A stretch of 58,937 bases of DNA from positions 1-58,937 of the forward strand of contig CAZCGE010000148.1 of assembly GCA_964498125.1 (NCBI GenBank), written 5' to 3'. Within the stretch, counting starts at the first letter, position 1. Each line of letters opens with the position of its first letter. The position numbers were made by a program, and so were the translations under genes. The notes beneath the pieces were generated by a model. It was not told the origin of the DNA and made no database searches. It saw nothing but the letters and a program-made list of their open reading frames with translations. This stretch comes from CAMDBL01 sp964498125. GTDB taxonomy: Bacteria > Pseudomonadota > Alphaproteobacteria > Rhizobiales > Hyphomicrobiaceae. This document shows positions 1 through 8,873 of this stretch, piece by piece.

Positions 1-5
1 AGTTG

Positions 6-67
6 GGCGCTGCCGTGGTCCCGGAGGATGCCAATCCTCTTATCACCACGGCGGCGCCGACTTTTTT
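6..67 (+). terminator. Strong Rho-independent terminator or 3' end of a structured RNA
   Basis: Positions 6-19 pair with 45-58 in a 14-bp stem with a single G-U pair. The loop carries a second perfect 6-bp hairpin (24-29 with 34-39). A run of six T follows at 62-67. This is the classic plus-strand intrinsic terminator layout, but it is unusually long and two-tiered. The transcript it ends starts left of the window, so it could terminate a protein gene or be the 3' end of a small RNA. Confidence 0.75.
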
Positions 68-302
68 CGCGGTTTAATCTGCCGCCGTTTCTACAGTCGC
101 GCGGCGCGTTGCTCGACCTGCCCGCTGGCGATTGAGTTCAAAGTGGAATAGCTGGTGCCCGATGGTCACAACTGTCACGCTGCGGCAACATGCGTGCTGT
201 GGGTCCTTCCCGACCTTCTTTCGGCGCCCCGCCATGTCCGCCCTCACCAGCTGCGGACATATCGGCACAGCGGCATGGGTTGGTCAAGGCTGGAAACCCT
301 GC
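68..302. other. Intergenic stretch with no recognisable feature
   Basis: Nothing convincing is seen between the left-edge terminator and the end of the first minus-strand gene. The open frames here have no family character and look like chance GC-rich frames. No promoter or repeat could be supported. Confidence 0.5.
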
Positions 303-557
303 TTAGACACGCGTCAGCTGTCCGATGCGCCGCACATAGGCGAGCACGTCGCCGTGCTTTTTCTCGAACGCGTCTGCCGCCTCCGACAACGATGCGCCGG
401 TGACGAATTCCCCCGTCTCGACGGCAATTACCACGTAGCTGCCCACGGGCAACCCTTCGAGACGAGAACGCAGATCCTCGTACAGGGCCCGTCCTGCCTT
501 GGACACGTAATCGGCATCCCGCTCGTCCTTTAGCACCTTCAGATCGACCATCGACAT
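303..557 (-). CDS. Small hypothetical protein (84 aa)
   Basis: I do not recognise a named family. The protein is soluble, charged and without a signal peptide. Its centre, GSYVVIAVETGEFVTG, followed by an acidic helix and HGDVLAYVRRIG, resembles short proteins often found near toxin-antitoxin genes, but this is only a resemblance. The frame is open to 596, but I prefer the ATG at 557 (MSMVDLK) because the upstream residues look non-coding. The gene is divergent from lutB, and no partner gene is adjacent. Function is unknown. Confidence 0.6.
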   Translation of the reverse strand: MSMVDLKVLKDERDADYVSKAGRALYEDLRSRLEGLPVGSYVVIAVETGEFVTGASLSEAADAFEKKHGDVLAYVRRIGQLTRV

Positions 558-833
558 GCACCCTTGGTCTGAAGCCGAGGCTCCGCTGAGAGCCAAACGT
601 TCTCACGCGGCGAGCCGGCCGTATCAAGCGTCGCAAGTCTACGCGCCGCACGCGCGCGCAAGCGACGAACGCCGCATCACTTTGCCCTCCCGCCTGCTCA
701 AACCCATGCTGGCGTCAAGCGCCGGGTGTGTGCCAGAACTATGCCGTCCCCACCAACCTGAAGGCAGCCCCTGACTCCGGGGTGCAACGAGCCTGCCGAG
801 CACTGTCAGCCCCCAATTGGAGCATGCTGCCCC

Positions 834-2261
834 ATGCACCCCACCACCACACTGTTCAAGGCCAACACCCGCGCCGCGCTCGACGACACGCAGCTGCAGC
901 GCGCGCTCGGCGGGTTGCCGGGCGGGCTGGTCGCCCAGCGCACCGCGGCGCGGGCGCGGCTGCCCGAGTTCGAGAGCCTGCGCGACGTCGGCCGCGACAT
1001 CCGCGATCATGCGCTGGCCAACCTCGACCTCTATCTGGAAGAATACGAGAGGACCGCCACCGCGGCCGGCGGCCACGTGCACTGGGCGGCCACGGCCTTC
1101 GATGCCCGCGCGATCATTCACAAGATCTGCAGCGAAGCGAACGCCCGCGTCGTCACCAAGGGCAAGTCGATGATCTCCGAGGAGATCGCGCTCAACGCCC
1201 ATCTGCAAGCGCACGGCATGGAGGTGGTCGAGACCGACCTCGGCGAGTACCTGGTGCAGATCCGCGGCGAGGTGCCGAGCCACATCATCGCGCCCGCCAT
1301 CCACCTGACCCAGGACCAGGTCGAGGCCGACTTCCGCCGCAAGCATACGCACCTGCCCAAGGACCGCGTGCTGAAGGAGCCCGAGACACTGGTCGGCGAG
1401 GCGCGCGCCATCCTGCGCGAGAAATTCCTGGCGGCCGACGTCGGCATCACCGGCGCCAATTTCCTGATCGCGGAGACCGGCTCGTCGATCATCGTCACCA
1501 ATGAGGGTAACGGCGACCTGACGCAATCGCTGGCCAAGGTGCACATCGTCATCGCCTCGATCGACAAGGTGATCCCGACGCTGGCCGATGTCAGCTGCCT
1601 GCTGCGCTTGCTGGCGCGCTCGGCGACGGGTCAGGAGTTCTCCAACTACACGACATTCTCCACGGGTCCCCGGCGCCGAGGCGATCCCGACGGGCCCGAG
1701 GCCTACCACGTCGTCCTGCTCGACAATGGCCGCTCGGAGATCCTGGGCAGCGAGCTGAAAGAGGTGCTGCGCTGCATCCGCTGCGGCGCCTGCATGAACC
1801 ACTGTCCGGTCTACAACGCCGTCGGCGGTCATGCCTACGGCTGGGTCTATCCGGGCCCGATCGGCGCGGTGATGACGCCCGCCCTGATCGGCGTCAAGCA
1901 GGCGGCGCACCTGCCCAATGCCTCGACCTTCTGCGGCAAGTGCGCGGAGGTCTGCCCGATGAAGATCCCGCTGCCCGATCTGATGCGCAAGCATCGCGAG
2001 ACGGACTTCGACCAAGGCGGAATGACCTGGAGCAATCGCCAGGGCTTGAAAGTGTGGGCCGCCATCGCGCGTCGGCCGCGGCTCTATCATATCGCCGCGC
2101 GGTTCGGCATGGCTGGCCTCGGCTTCCTGGGGCGCGGACGCGGCAGGTTCCGCTCACTACCTTTCGCCGGCGGCTGGACGAAGCACCGCGATTTCCCCGC
2201 CCCGCAAGGCCGCACCTTCCAGCACTTGTGGGCGGAAACGCAGCGGGGAGTGCCACGATGA
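834..2261 (+). CDS. lutB: LutB/LldF-family L-lactate oxidation iron-sulfur protein
   Basis: This is the iron-sulfur subunit of the LutABC (LldEFG) L-lactate dehydrogenase complex, which oxidises lactate to pyruvate and passes electrons through Fe-S clusters. The 475-residue length fits the family. An N-terminal LUD-type region with GITGANFLIAETGS (about 204-217) is followed by two 4Fe-4S ferredoxin motifs. The first is CIRCGACMNHCP (C314, C317, C320, C324) and the second is CGKCAEVCP (C367, C370, C374). The C-terminal tail is basic and typical of LutB. Its stop overlaps the start of lutC by 4 bp (ATGA), implying coupled translation. The expected lutA partner is not upstream here. Confidence 0.93.
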   Translation: MHPTTTLFKANTRAALDDTQLQRALGGLPGGLVAQRTAARARLPEFESLRDVGRDIRDHALANLDLYLEEYERTATAAGGHVHWAATAFDARAIIHKICSEANARVVTKGKSMISEEIALNAHLQAHGMEVVETDLGEYLVQIRGEVPSHIIAPAIHLTQDQVEADFRRKHTHLPKDRVLKEPETLVGEARAILREKFLAADVGITGANFLIAETGSSIIVTNEGNGDLTQSLAKVHIVIASIDKVIPTLADVSCLLRLLARSATGQEFSNYTTFSTGPRRRGDPDGPEAYHVVLLDNGRSEILGSELKEVLRCIRCGACMNHCPVYNAVGGHAYGWVYPGPIGAVMTPALIGVKQAAHLPNASTFCGKCAEVCPMKIPLPDLMRKHRETDFDQGGMTWSNRQGLKVWAAIARRPRLYHIAARFGMAGLGFLGRGRGRFRSLPFAGGWTKHRDFPAPQGRTFQHLWAETQRGVPR

Positions 2262-2935
2262 GCCGCGAGCAGATTTTAAGCAAGGTGCGGGCGGCGCTGG
2301 CCGGCGGCGCGCCGGTCGAGGACAGGAGAAAGTCCGTGGCGACTCGGCTCGCCAACCCGGTACGTCATCCGCTGCCCGAGCGCATCGACAAGTCGCCGGC
2401 GGAATTGACCACGCTGTTCACAAGCTTCCTCACCACCTCGCTGGCGAGCGTCGTCGAAGTGGAAAACGCCGATGCCGTGCCAGCCGCCATTGCAACATAC
2501 CTGCGCGGGCAGAACCTGCCGCAGCGCGTCCGGCTCGGCGATGACGCCTATCTGTCGGCGCTGCCCTGGTCGACAGAGCCAACACTGGAGCGCACGTCCG
2601 GCCGCGCCGTCGGCGACGACGAGGCGAGCATCAGCCACGCCAGCGCCGGCGTCGCCGAGACCGGCACCATCGTCATGGCCTCGGGCCCAGACAATCCGGT
2701 GACGTTGAATTTTCTTCCCGAGACGCACGTCGTCGTCGTCGAGGAAGCCGACATCGTCGGGCCTTACGAGGACGCCCTCGACAGAATCGCGGCGCGTTTC
2801 GGCAAGGGGCAGATGCCGCGCACCGTCAACATGATCGGCGGGCCCTCGCGCTCCGCCGACATCGGTGGCCGGTTAGTCATCGGCGCGCACGGCCCCCGCC
2901 GCCTGTGCGTGGTTCTCGTCAAGCGCCCTGCCTGA
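2258..2935 (+). CDS. lutC: LutC/LldG-family lactate utilisation protein (LUD domain)
   Basis: LutC is the third component of the LutABC lactate oxidation system. The 225-residue protein starts at the ATG inside the lutB stop (MSREQIL). That choice is clear because the upstream part of the frame runs inside lutB in another phase. The LUD domain is recognisable from the block GVAETGTIVMASG (roughly 133-145) and the terminal GPRRLCVVLV segment. No Fe-S motif is present, as expected for LutC. It is cotranscribed with lutB. Downstream lies an intergenic palindrome, then a convergent MFS gene. Confidence 0.92.
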   Translation: MSREQILSKVRAALAGGAPVEDRRKSVATRLANPVRHPLPERIDKSPAELTTLFTSFLTTSLASVVEVENADAVPAAIATYLRGQNLPQRVRLGDDAYLSALPWSTEPTLERTSGRAVGDDEASISHASAGVAETGTIVMASGPDNPVTLNFLPETHVVVVEEADIVGPYEDALDRIAARFGKGQMPRTVNMIGGPSRSADIGGRLVIGAHGPRRLCVVLVKRPA

Positions 2936-2947
2936 TCGGCGTCTGGA

Positions 2948-2990
2948 GCATTTTCCGCCAAAGTGGGCACCGGTTTGGCGTAGAAAATGC
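2948..2990. repeat. Rhizobiales-type intergenic palindromic repeat
   Basis: GCATTTTC (2948-2955) and GAAAATGC (2983-2990) are perfect inverted repeats. They enclose a second perfect pair, CGCCAAA (2956-2962) and TTTGGCG (2974-2980), with GTGGGCACCGG in the loop. From memory, this matches the short palindromic elements with a GTGGGAACCGG core scattered through Rhizobiales genomes. It sits between the convergent lutC and MFS genes and could fold as a transcript end on either strand. Confidence 0.7.
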
Positions 2991-3055
2991 GACAAACAAT
3001 GGACCAGAGTTCGAGCAGCACCTCATCTATAGGCCACTCGCGCCGCGGATCAGGA

Positions 3056-4273
3056 TCAGATGCGGCTGCTGCGCGACCACCACCAGCCCAGCAGCAGCAT
3101 GACCGCCAACCCCTCGGCGGCGATAATGCGCAGGGCATCCGTCGAACTGAACCAACCGAACATCAACCCCGTATGGAAATGGCCGACGGTGGACAAGCTG
3201 ATGAACAGCGATAGGAAGCCGGTCGCACGGCCGCGCGCGTGCGGGCTCGACAGACTGTAGATGAGGCCGTATTGCGTCGCGGAGAAGAAAGCAGCGCACA
3301 GGCCCACCGATAGAAAGCCAAGCACCGCCGAGCCGACCGTCAGGTACAAGGACAGGCCCGCCAGCAGCACGAGAAAACCGAGCGTGCCGTAATAGTAGAA
3401 GCGAAACAGCGTGGCCTGCCGCGCCATCAGGCTGACGATCAGGGCGCCCAGCGTCCCGCCGATGCCTTCGCACGCCGACAGCGCACCGACCGCGGCTGGT
3501 CCGAGGTCGAAATCCTTCTGCGCGATCACGGGCACCATCCCGAACACCGGGAAACACCATAGATTGTAGACTGCGGTGACGCCCAGCAGGATCTGGAACG
3601 GCCGGCTGCGCAGCAGTTCCGGCGGCAACGTCAACATGGCCCGCAGCGATGGGCGGGCGAGGCCAGGCTGGTCTGGCTCGGCTTGAACCGTCAAGCGCAT
3701 CGCCTGCACCAATCCGATCAGGTAGATGATGGTCGATAGCGCAAAAATCCCCTCGACCCCCAGCCCCTGATAGATGAGCCCGCCCAGCGCCGGCCCGATC
3801 GCGCGCATGGCGTAGTTGGTCGAATTGTCAAACCCCAGCGCCGCCGGCAGACGTTCGACGCCGACCGTATCAACCATCAAGCGCCGCCTGACCGGCATGT
3901 CCGTCACCCACATCACGCCAAGCGCACCCGTCACCAGCAGGACGACGGCGAAATTGGCGCGCCCCGTCGCCGTCAGCGCCGTCATGGCCCCGGCGGAGAC
4001 CACGGCGATTGCCATGCCGATGACCAGCAATTTCCGGCGATCGACATAGTCCGCCAGTGCGCCAATGAAGAACCCGAACAGCGCATAAGGCAGCATGCGG
4101 ACGATGGCGACCGTCGCCACCAGGGCCGGCGAGCCCGTCGTCTGGAAGACGTAGATGCCGAGCGCCAGCATTTCCAGCCAGCGGCCAATGCCGACACCCG
4201 CGCCGATCGCCCACAGACGCCGGTAATCGGGCATCGCCAACAACGCGCGAAAGCTGTGCGATGACGCCGGCAA
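3056..4273 (-). CDS. MFS transporter (EntS/MFS_3-like exporter)
   Basis: A 405-residue, 12-helix major facilitator protein of the bacterial exporter type. It starts at a short soluble N-terminus (SFRALLAMPDYRRLWA), the signature beginning of EntS-like exporters. The loop 2-3 motif GALADYVDRRK (about residues 77-87) corresponds to MFS motif A. Hydrophobic helices fill the rest, and the C-terminus ends in a basic tail. The substrate cannot be read from sequence; relatives export siderophores or drugs. It lies 51 bp downstream of yceI on the same strand and may be read from the same transcript. An internal start at MPDYRRLW is possible. Confidence 0.85.
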   Translation of the reverse strand: MPASSHSFRALLAMPDYRRLWAIGAGVGIGRWLEMLALGIYVFQTTGSPALVATVAIVRMLPYALFGFFIGALADYVDRRKLLVIGMAIAVVSAGAMTALTATGRANFAVVLLVTGALGVMWVTDMPVRRRLMVDTVGVERLPAALGFDNSTNYAMRAIGPALGGLIYQGLGVEGIFALSTIIYLIGLVQAMRLTVQAEPDQPGLARPSLRAMLTLPPELLRSRPFQILLGVTAVYNLWCFPVFGMVPVIAQKDFDLGPAAVGALSACEGIGGTLGALIVSLMARQATLFRFYYYGTLGFLVLLAGLSLYLTVGSAVLGFLSVGLCAAFFSATQYGLIYSLSSPHARGRATGFLSLFISLSTVGHFHTGLMFGWFSSTDALRIIAAEGLAVMLLLGWWWSRSSRI

Positions 4274-4324
4274 GTTTGGCCTGTTGATCGGTGTCGGAGG
4301 GTGATGGAACTAGCATTGCGCGGC

Positions 4325-4993
4325 CTATTCGCCCTTGCGGACGAACTCGACCTCTATGGCAATATCGACGTCGTCGGACACCAATGGCAAGCCCCGGCCC
4401 ATGGCGAAAGCGCTGCGCTGCAACGTCGCCCTGGCCGAGAACCCCGAGACCCACTGGCCCTGGTAGCTCGGATTGACCGTGGCCAGCGGATGGGCGCCGG
4501 TAAAATTCCACGTCACGGCCAGCGCCACGGGCTTGGTCACACCGTTCAGTGTCAAATCGCCCGCGACGATGCCCGTTCGATCGGAAATGGGTTCGACGCG
4601 CCCACTCTTGAAGACGATGGTGGGGTGCGTCGCCACGTTGAAGAACTCCGGCCGCCGCAGCAACTCGTCGAACTCACGCATGCCCGATTGCAGACTCGCG
4701 GCCCGGATGCGCACCTCGACGTTGGCCCGCTCCGGCTCCGTCGGTGAGAAGTCCAGTTTCGCCTCGATATCCGTGAAGCGCGCCGACTGGCGCGACAGCC
4801 CCAGATTGTCCCAACTGAAACGGACTTCACTATAGCCCTTGATCAGTTGCCAGGTGTCGGCGTGCACGCGTTGGCCGGCGATACCAACTAGCAGTGCCGC
4901 AACGACCAACGACGCCAATCCAGTCCGCACGGATCGGCGTGTCGGCAAAGTCGCCATCCAAGCGCGCACGCTGTGACCTTCCTGTTGTTGCAC
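4325..4993 (-). CDS. YceI-family periplasmic lipid-binding protein
   Basis: A 222-residue exported protein. After a basic N-terminus comes the hydrophobic stretch SLVVAALLVGIAG and a likely signal-peptidase site near VHA-DT. The mature part is a YceI lipocalin-like barrel. It has the YSEVRFSWDNLGLS opening, repeated beta strands such as AKLDFSPTEPERANVEVRI, and the TVVFKS/GDLTLNGVTKPVAL blocks characteristic of the family. YceI proteins bind isoprenoid-like lipids in the periplasm; the exact ligand here is not known. It lies between an SDR gene and an MFS gene, all on the minus strand. A start at MATLPTRR (4957) is equally plausible. Confidence 0.88.
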   Translation of the reverse strand: MQQQEGHSVRAWMATLPTRRSVRTGLASLVVAALLVGIAGQRVHADTWQLIKGYSEVRFSWDNLGLSRQSARFTDIEAKLDFSPTEPERANVEVRIRAASLQSGMREFDELLRRPEFFNVATHPTIVFKSGRVEPISDRTGIVAGDLTLNGVTKPVALAVTWNFTGAHPLATVNPSYQGQWVSGFSARATLQRSAFAMGRGLPLVSDDVDIAIEVEFVRKGE

Positions 4994-5052
4994 CCCGCGT
5001 CACGGGTGGAAAGTGTAAGCGGGTCCGTGTCCTGGCGCCAACCAATACCTGT

Positions 5053-5808
5053 TCACAGCGCCGCGGCCATGCCGCCGTCCACCGCCAGCTCGGCGCCCGT
5101 GACATAGCTGGAATCGTCTGAGGCCAGAAATAAGGCGGCCTTGGCAATTTCCTCGACCAGGCCAAACCGGCGCATGGGCGTGCGATCGATCAGGGCCTTG
5201 GTGATGTATGGATTGCTCAGCACGCGCTGGGTCAGCGCCGTCTCGATGAAACCTGGCGCCAGCGCGTTGACGCGAATGGCGAACGGCGCGTACTCGACCG
5301 CCAGCGCCCGCGTCAGCGCCGAAACGGCGCCTTTGGTCGTGGAATAGGCGACCAGCGGGCGCAGCCCGCGCTGCCCCAGGACCGAAGAGATGTTGATCAG
5401 CGAGCCGCGCTTGGAGGCGCGCAACAGCTCGAAACCGTCGCGGGCCATCCGCATGACGCCATCCAGGTTGACCTCGCGGATCTTCACCCAGTCGGCGTCC
5501 GTGAGATGGCGAAAGTCGGAGCGGACATTGAGGCCGGCGTTGTTGACCAGGACATCGATGCGGCCATGCGCCTGCGCGATATCTCGGAAAAGCGCGCTGA
5601 CGTCCTGGCCACGCGAGACATCGACCGTGGCGGCGCTGGCTAATCGGCCTGCATTGGTCAGATCCCGCGCCGCCTCGATGGCGGCTTCACCATTGACGTC
5701 GACGAGCCAGACGTGGGCGCCTTCGGCGGCGAAAAGGCGCGCGGTGGCAAGGCCGATGCCGGCCGCCGCCCCCGTCACCAGCGCGATGCGCCCTTCGAGC
5801 CGTGCCAT
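5053..5808 (-). CDS. SDR-family NAD(P)-dependent oxidoreductase
   Basis: A 251-residue classical short-chain dehydrogenase. The Rossmann glycine motif TGAAAGIG is at 12-19 and NNAG at 89-92. The catalytic set is serine 141/142, Y155 and K159 in YSTTK. The PG motif follows in ALAPGFIETALT, and the typical end is VTGAELAVDGG. An acidic residue after beta-strand 2 (VDVNG) suggests NAD preference, which is an inference. I chose the ATG at 5808 (MARLEGRIALVTG) because the upstream frame extension does not fit the family. The substrate is unknown. It lies downstream of gor and upstream of yceI on the same strand. Confidence 0.9.
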   Translation of the reverse strand: MARLEGRIALVTGAAAGIGLATARLFAAEGAHVWLVDVNGEAAIEAARDLTNAGRLASAATVDVSRGQDVSALFRDIAQAHGRIDVLVNNAGLNVRSDFRHLTDADWVKIREVNLDGVMRMARDGFELLRASKRGSLINISSVLGQRGLRPLVAYSTTKGAVSALTRALAVEYAPFAIRVNALAPGFIETALTQRVLSNPYITKALIDRTPMRRFGLVEEIAKAALFLASDDSSYVTGAELAVDGGMAAAL

Positions 5809-5969
5809 GGTCCAATTCCCGATCAAAAGCGCTCTCGCCGCTTCAGTGGCGGCAGCGTGTGACAACATTCAGGCTGACGCAGCGGCCGCGAACAACGGCC
5901 AACTTGTCAACCGCTCGAGATTTCCGCGGGCCTGCCGCTGGCAGCCCAGACGGCGCCGAAAAACAAATT

Positions 5970-7352
<1,383 letters not shown>

Positions 7353-7789
7353 GGCGCTCTCGCGGATTGCCTGTGATGGCGGTGCCTTGTCTGCGGGCCG
7401 AGCCGGGCCGATGCAACGAGGAAGGCAGGGCGCAAGGCTTGTAGCCGACCCCGCACGGACTTGGCCAGCGCGACGAACTATGCCGCCGCCGCCGTCGCCG
7501 GGCGACACGGCGTCCCCCCGCCCCTGTCGCGCCCGATAACGAGCGCGGACAGAAACGGCGCGGCGAGAAACTTGCTGGGCGCAGCCAGACCTGCTAGAGA
7601 CCCGGCTTCACCCGCTCCGGTCGGAGGCTGAAGGGGAGGCGGCATGCTTGCAAGGGTCTTGCAATGGCCATGCCGCTGGGCCAAGCGCCCGCTTCCCGGT
7701 GTCTCCGCTCTTTGGGTCGACTTGGTGAGCCTTCCCGGGCTCAACAGGGGCTTTGCGCCGGCGCGGACAAACAGATGGAAGGGCCAATC
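7353..7789. other. Divergent gor / rpsF intergenic region
   Basis: This 437-bp stretch separates gor (minus) from rpsF (plus) and must hold both promoters and the rpsF leader. I see no credible gene: the frames here lack family features. The rpsF leader just before the start has a GGAAGGG Shine-Dalgarno-like segment (7777-7783). An S6:S18 autoregulatory leader hairpin is known in many bacteria, but I could not identify one confidently. Confidence 0.5.
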
Positions 7790-8458
7790 ATGCCGTTGTA
7801 CGAGCATGTCTTCCTGGCGCGCCAGGATATTTCACAGCAGCAAGTCGAAGCGCTCACCAAAGAGTTTGCAGGGGTGATTGAGGAAGGCGGCGGAAAAGTC
7901 GCCAAGACCGAGTACTGGGGTCTCAAGACGCTGGCCTTCAAGGTCAAGAAGAGCCGCAAGGCGCACTATTCCCTGTTCAATCTCGATGCGCCACCGGCCG
8001 CCGTCGCCGAGATGGAGCGGCGCATGGGACTTTCGAGCGACGTGCTGCGCTTCATCACCATTCGCGTCGATGCGCTGGAAACCGAACCCAGCGCCCAGAT
8101 GCGCAAGGGCGACCGCGAGGACCGCCGCGATGGCGATCGCGGCGAGCGAGGCGGTGGCTTCCGCGGTGAGCGCGGCGGCTTCCGCGGTGGCGATCGTGGC
8201 CCGCGCGAAGGTGGTGGCGGCTTCCGCGGCGGCGATCGGCCGCCACGTGAGGCCAGCGAGGGTGGCTCGACCTTCCGCGCCAGACCGCCACGTGAAGGTG
8301 GGCCGCCACGTGAAGGTGGGCCTCCCAGGGAGGGTGGAGCTGGTGGTCCCGGCGGCGGTTTCTCCCGCGGTCCGCGTCCTCCCCGCGATGGTGCTCCTGC
8401 CCCGCGTGACGCCGCCCCTGCCCCGCGTGACGCCGGCCCTGCAAAGTCGGAGGACTGA
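7790..8458 (+). CDS. rpsF: 30S ribosomal protein S6 with long RGG/proline-rich tail
   Basis: S6 binds 16S rRNA in the 30S platform together with S18. Residues 1 to about 95 are a normal S6 domain: MPLYEHVFLARQDIS, then EYWGLKTLAFKVKK, then DVLRFITIRVD. The usual protein is about 95-160 residues, but this one is 222. The extra C-terminus is low complexity. RGERGG and FRGGDRG blocks come first, then three PPREGG copies, then PAPRDA repeats. The corresponding DNA repeats too (about 8283-8330). The ATG at 7790 is preceded by GGAAGGG. It is followed after 3 bp by rpsR, as usual. Confidence 0.95.
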   Translation: MPLYEHVFLARQDISQQQVEALTKEFAGVIEEGGGKVAKTEYWGLKTLAFKVKKSRKAHYSLFNLDAPPAAVAEMERRMGLSSDVLRFITIRVDALETEPSAQMRKGDREDRRDGDRGERGGGFRGERGGFRGGDRGPREGGGGFRGGDRPPREASEGGSTFRARPPREGGPPREGGPPREGGAGGPGGGFSRGPRPPRDGAPAPRDAAPAPRDAGPAKSED

Positions 8459-8461
8459 TCC

Positions 8462-8710
8462 ATGTCAGATGCATCCCAACCGCAAGCCCGCCGGCCATTC
8501 CATCGGCGCCGCAAGACCTGCCCGTTCTCCGGCGACCAGGCACCGAAGATCGATTACAAGGATGTGCGCCTGCTCGGCCGCTACATCTCCGAGCGCGGCA
8601 AGATCGTGCCCTCGCGCATCACCGCCGTCTCCGCCAAGAAGCAACGTGAGTTGTCGCAGGCCATCAAACGGGCGCGGTTTCTTGGATTGCTGCCGTACGT
8701 GTTGAAGTAG
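8462..8710 (+). CDS. rpsR: 30S ribosomal protein S18
   Basis: An 82-residue S18, the partner of S6 in the small-subunit platform. The hallmark blocks are all present: RRKTCPFSG near the start, KIDYKDVRLLGRYISERGKIVPSRIT in the middle, and KKQRELSQAIKRARFLGLLPY at the end. The start ATG is 3 bp after the rpsF stop, so the two are cotranslated. The next gene in the cluster is separated by a 163-bp gap that contains an inverted-repeat element. Confidence 0.97.
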   Translation: MSDASQPQARRPFHRRRKTCPFSGDQAPKIDYKDVRLLGRYISERGKIVPSRITAVSAKKQRELSQAIKRARFLGLLPYVLK

Positions 8711-8712
8711 CC

Positions 8713-8804
8713 GTAGGTTGGGTCGAGCGCCCTTCGCGCGAGACCCAACAACTCCATCGCGCCGTGTTGGGTCTCGGCCTGAAGAAGACCTCGACCCAAC
8801 CTAC
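8713..8804. repeat. Nested inverted-repeat element with GTAGGTTGGG ends
   Basis: The outer arms, 8713-8727 and 8790-8804, are perfect 15-bp inverted repeats beginning GTAGGTTGGGTC. The inner arms, 8740-8750 and 8765-8775, are perfect 11-bp inverted repeats (GAGACCCAACA). Both arm pairs contain the same GTTGGGTC core, so the element looks built from repeated units. It lies 2 bp after the rpsR stop. A partial relative of the outer end (GTAGGTTGGG) occurs after purQ at 47672. Confidence 0.8.
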
Positions 8805-8873
8805 ATCGCCCGAAGTTGGACAGCGGCGCCTGCCGGACTGCCCTAACCGCCGAACGCGGGACAGCGACCAGAC

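Noticed and set aside
303..557. Truncated lutA
   Set aside because: It has no cysteine-rich CCG domain, is too short and is on the other strand.
639..2090. 483-residue frame antisense to lutB
   Set aside because: It runs across lutB with a biased composition and no domain. It is a shadow of the real gene.
7644..7789. Possible S6:S18 leader hairpin before rpsF
   Set aside because: Such leaders are known, but I could not find the expected structure with confidence in this sequence.
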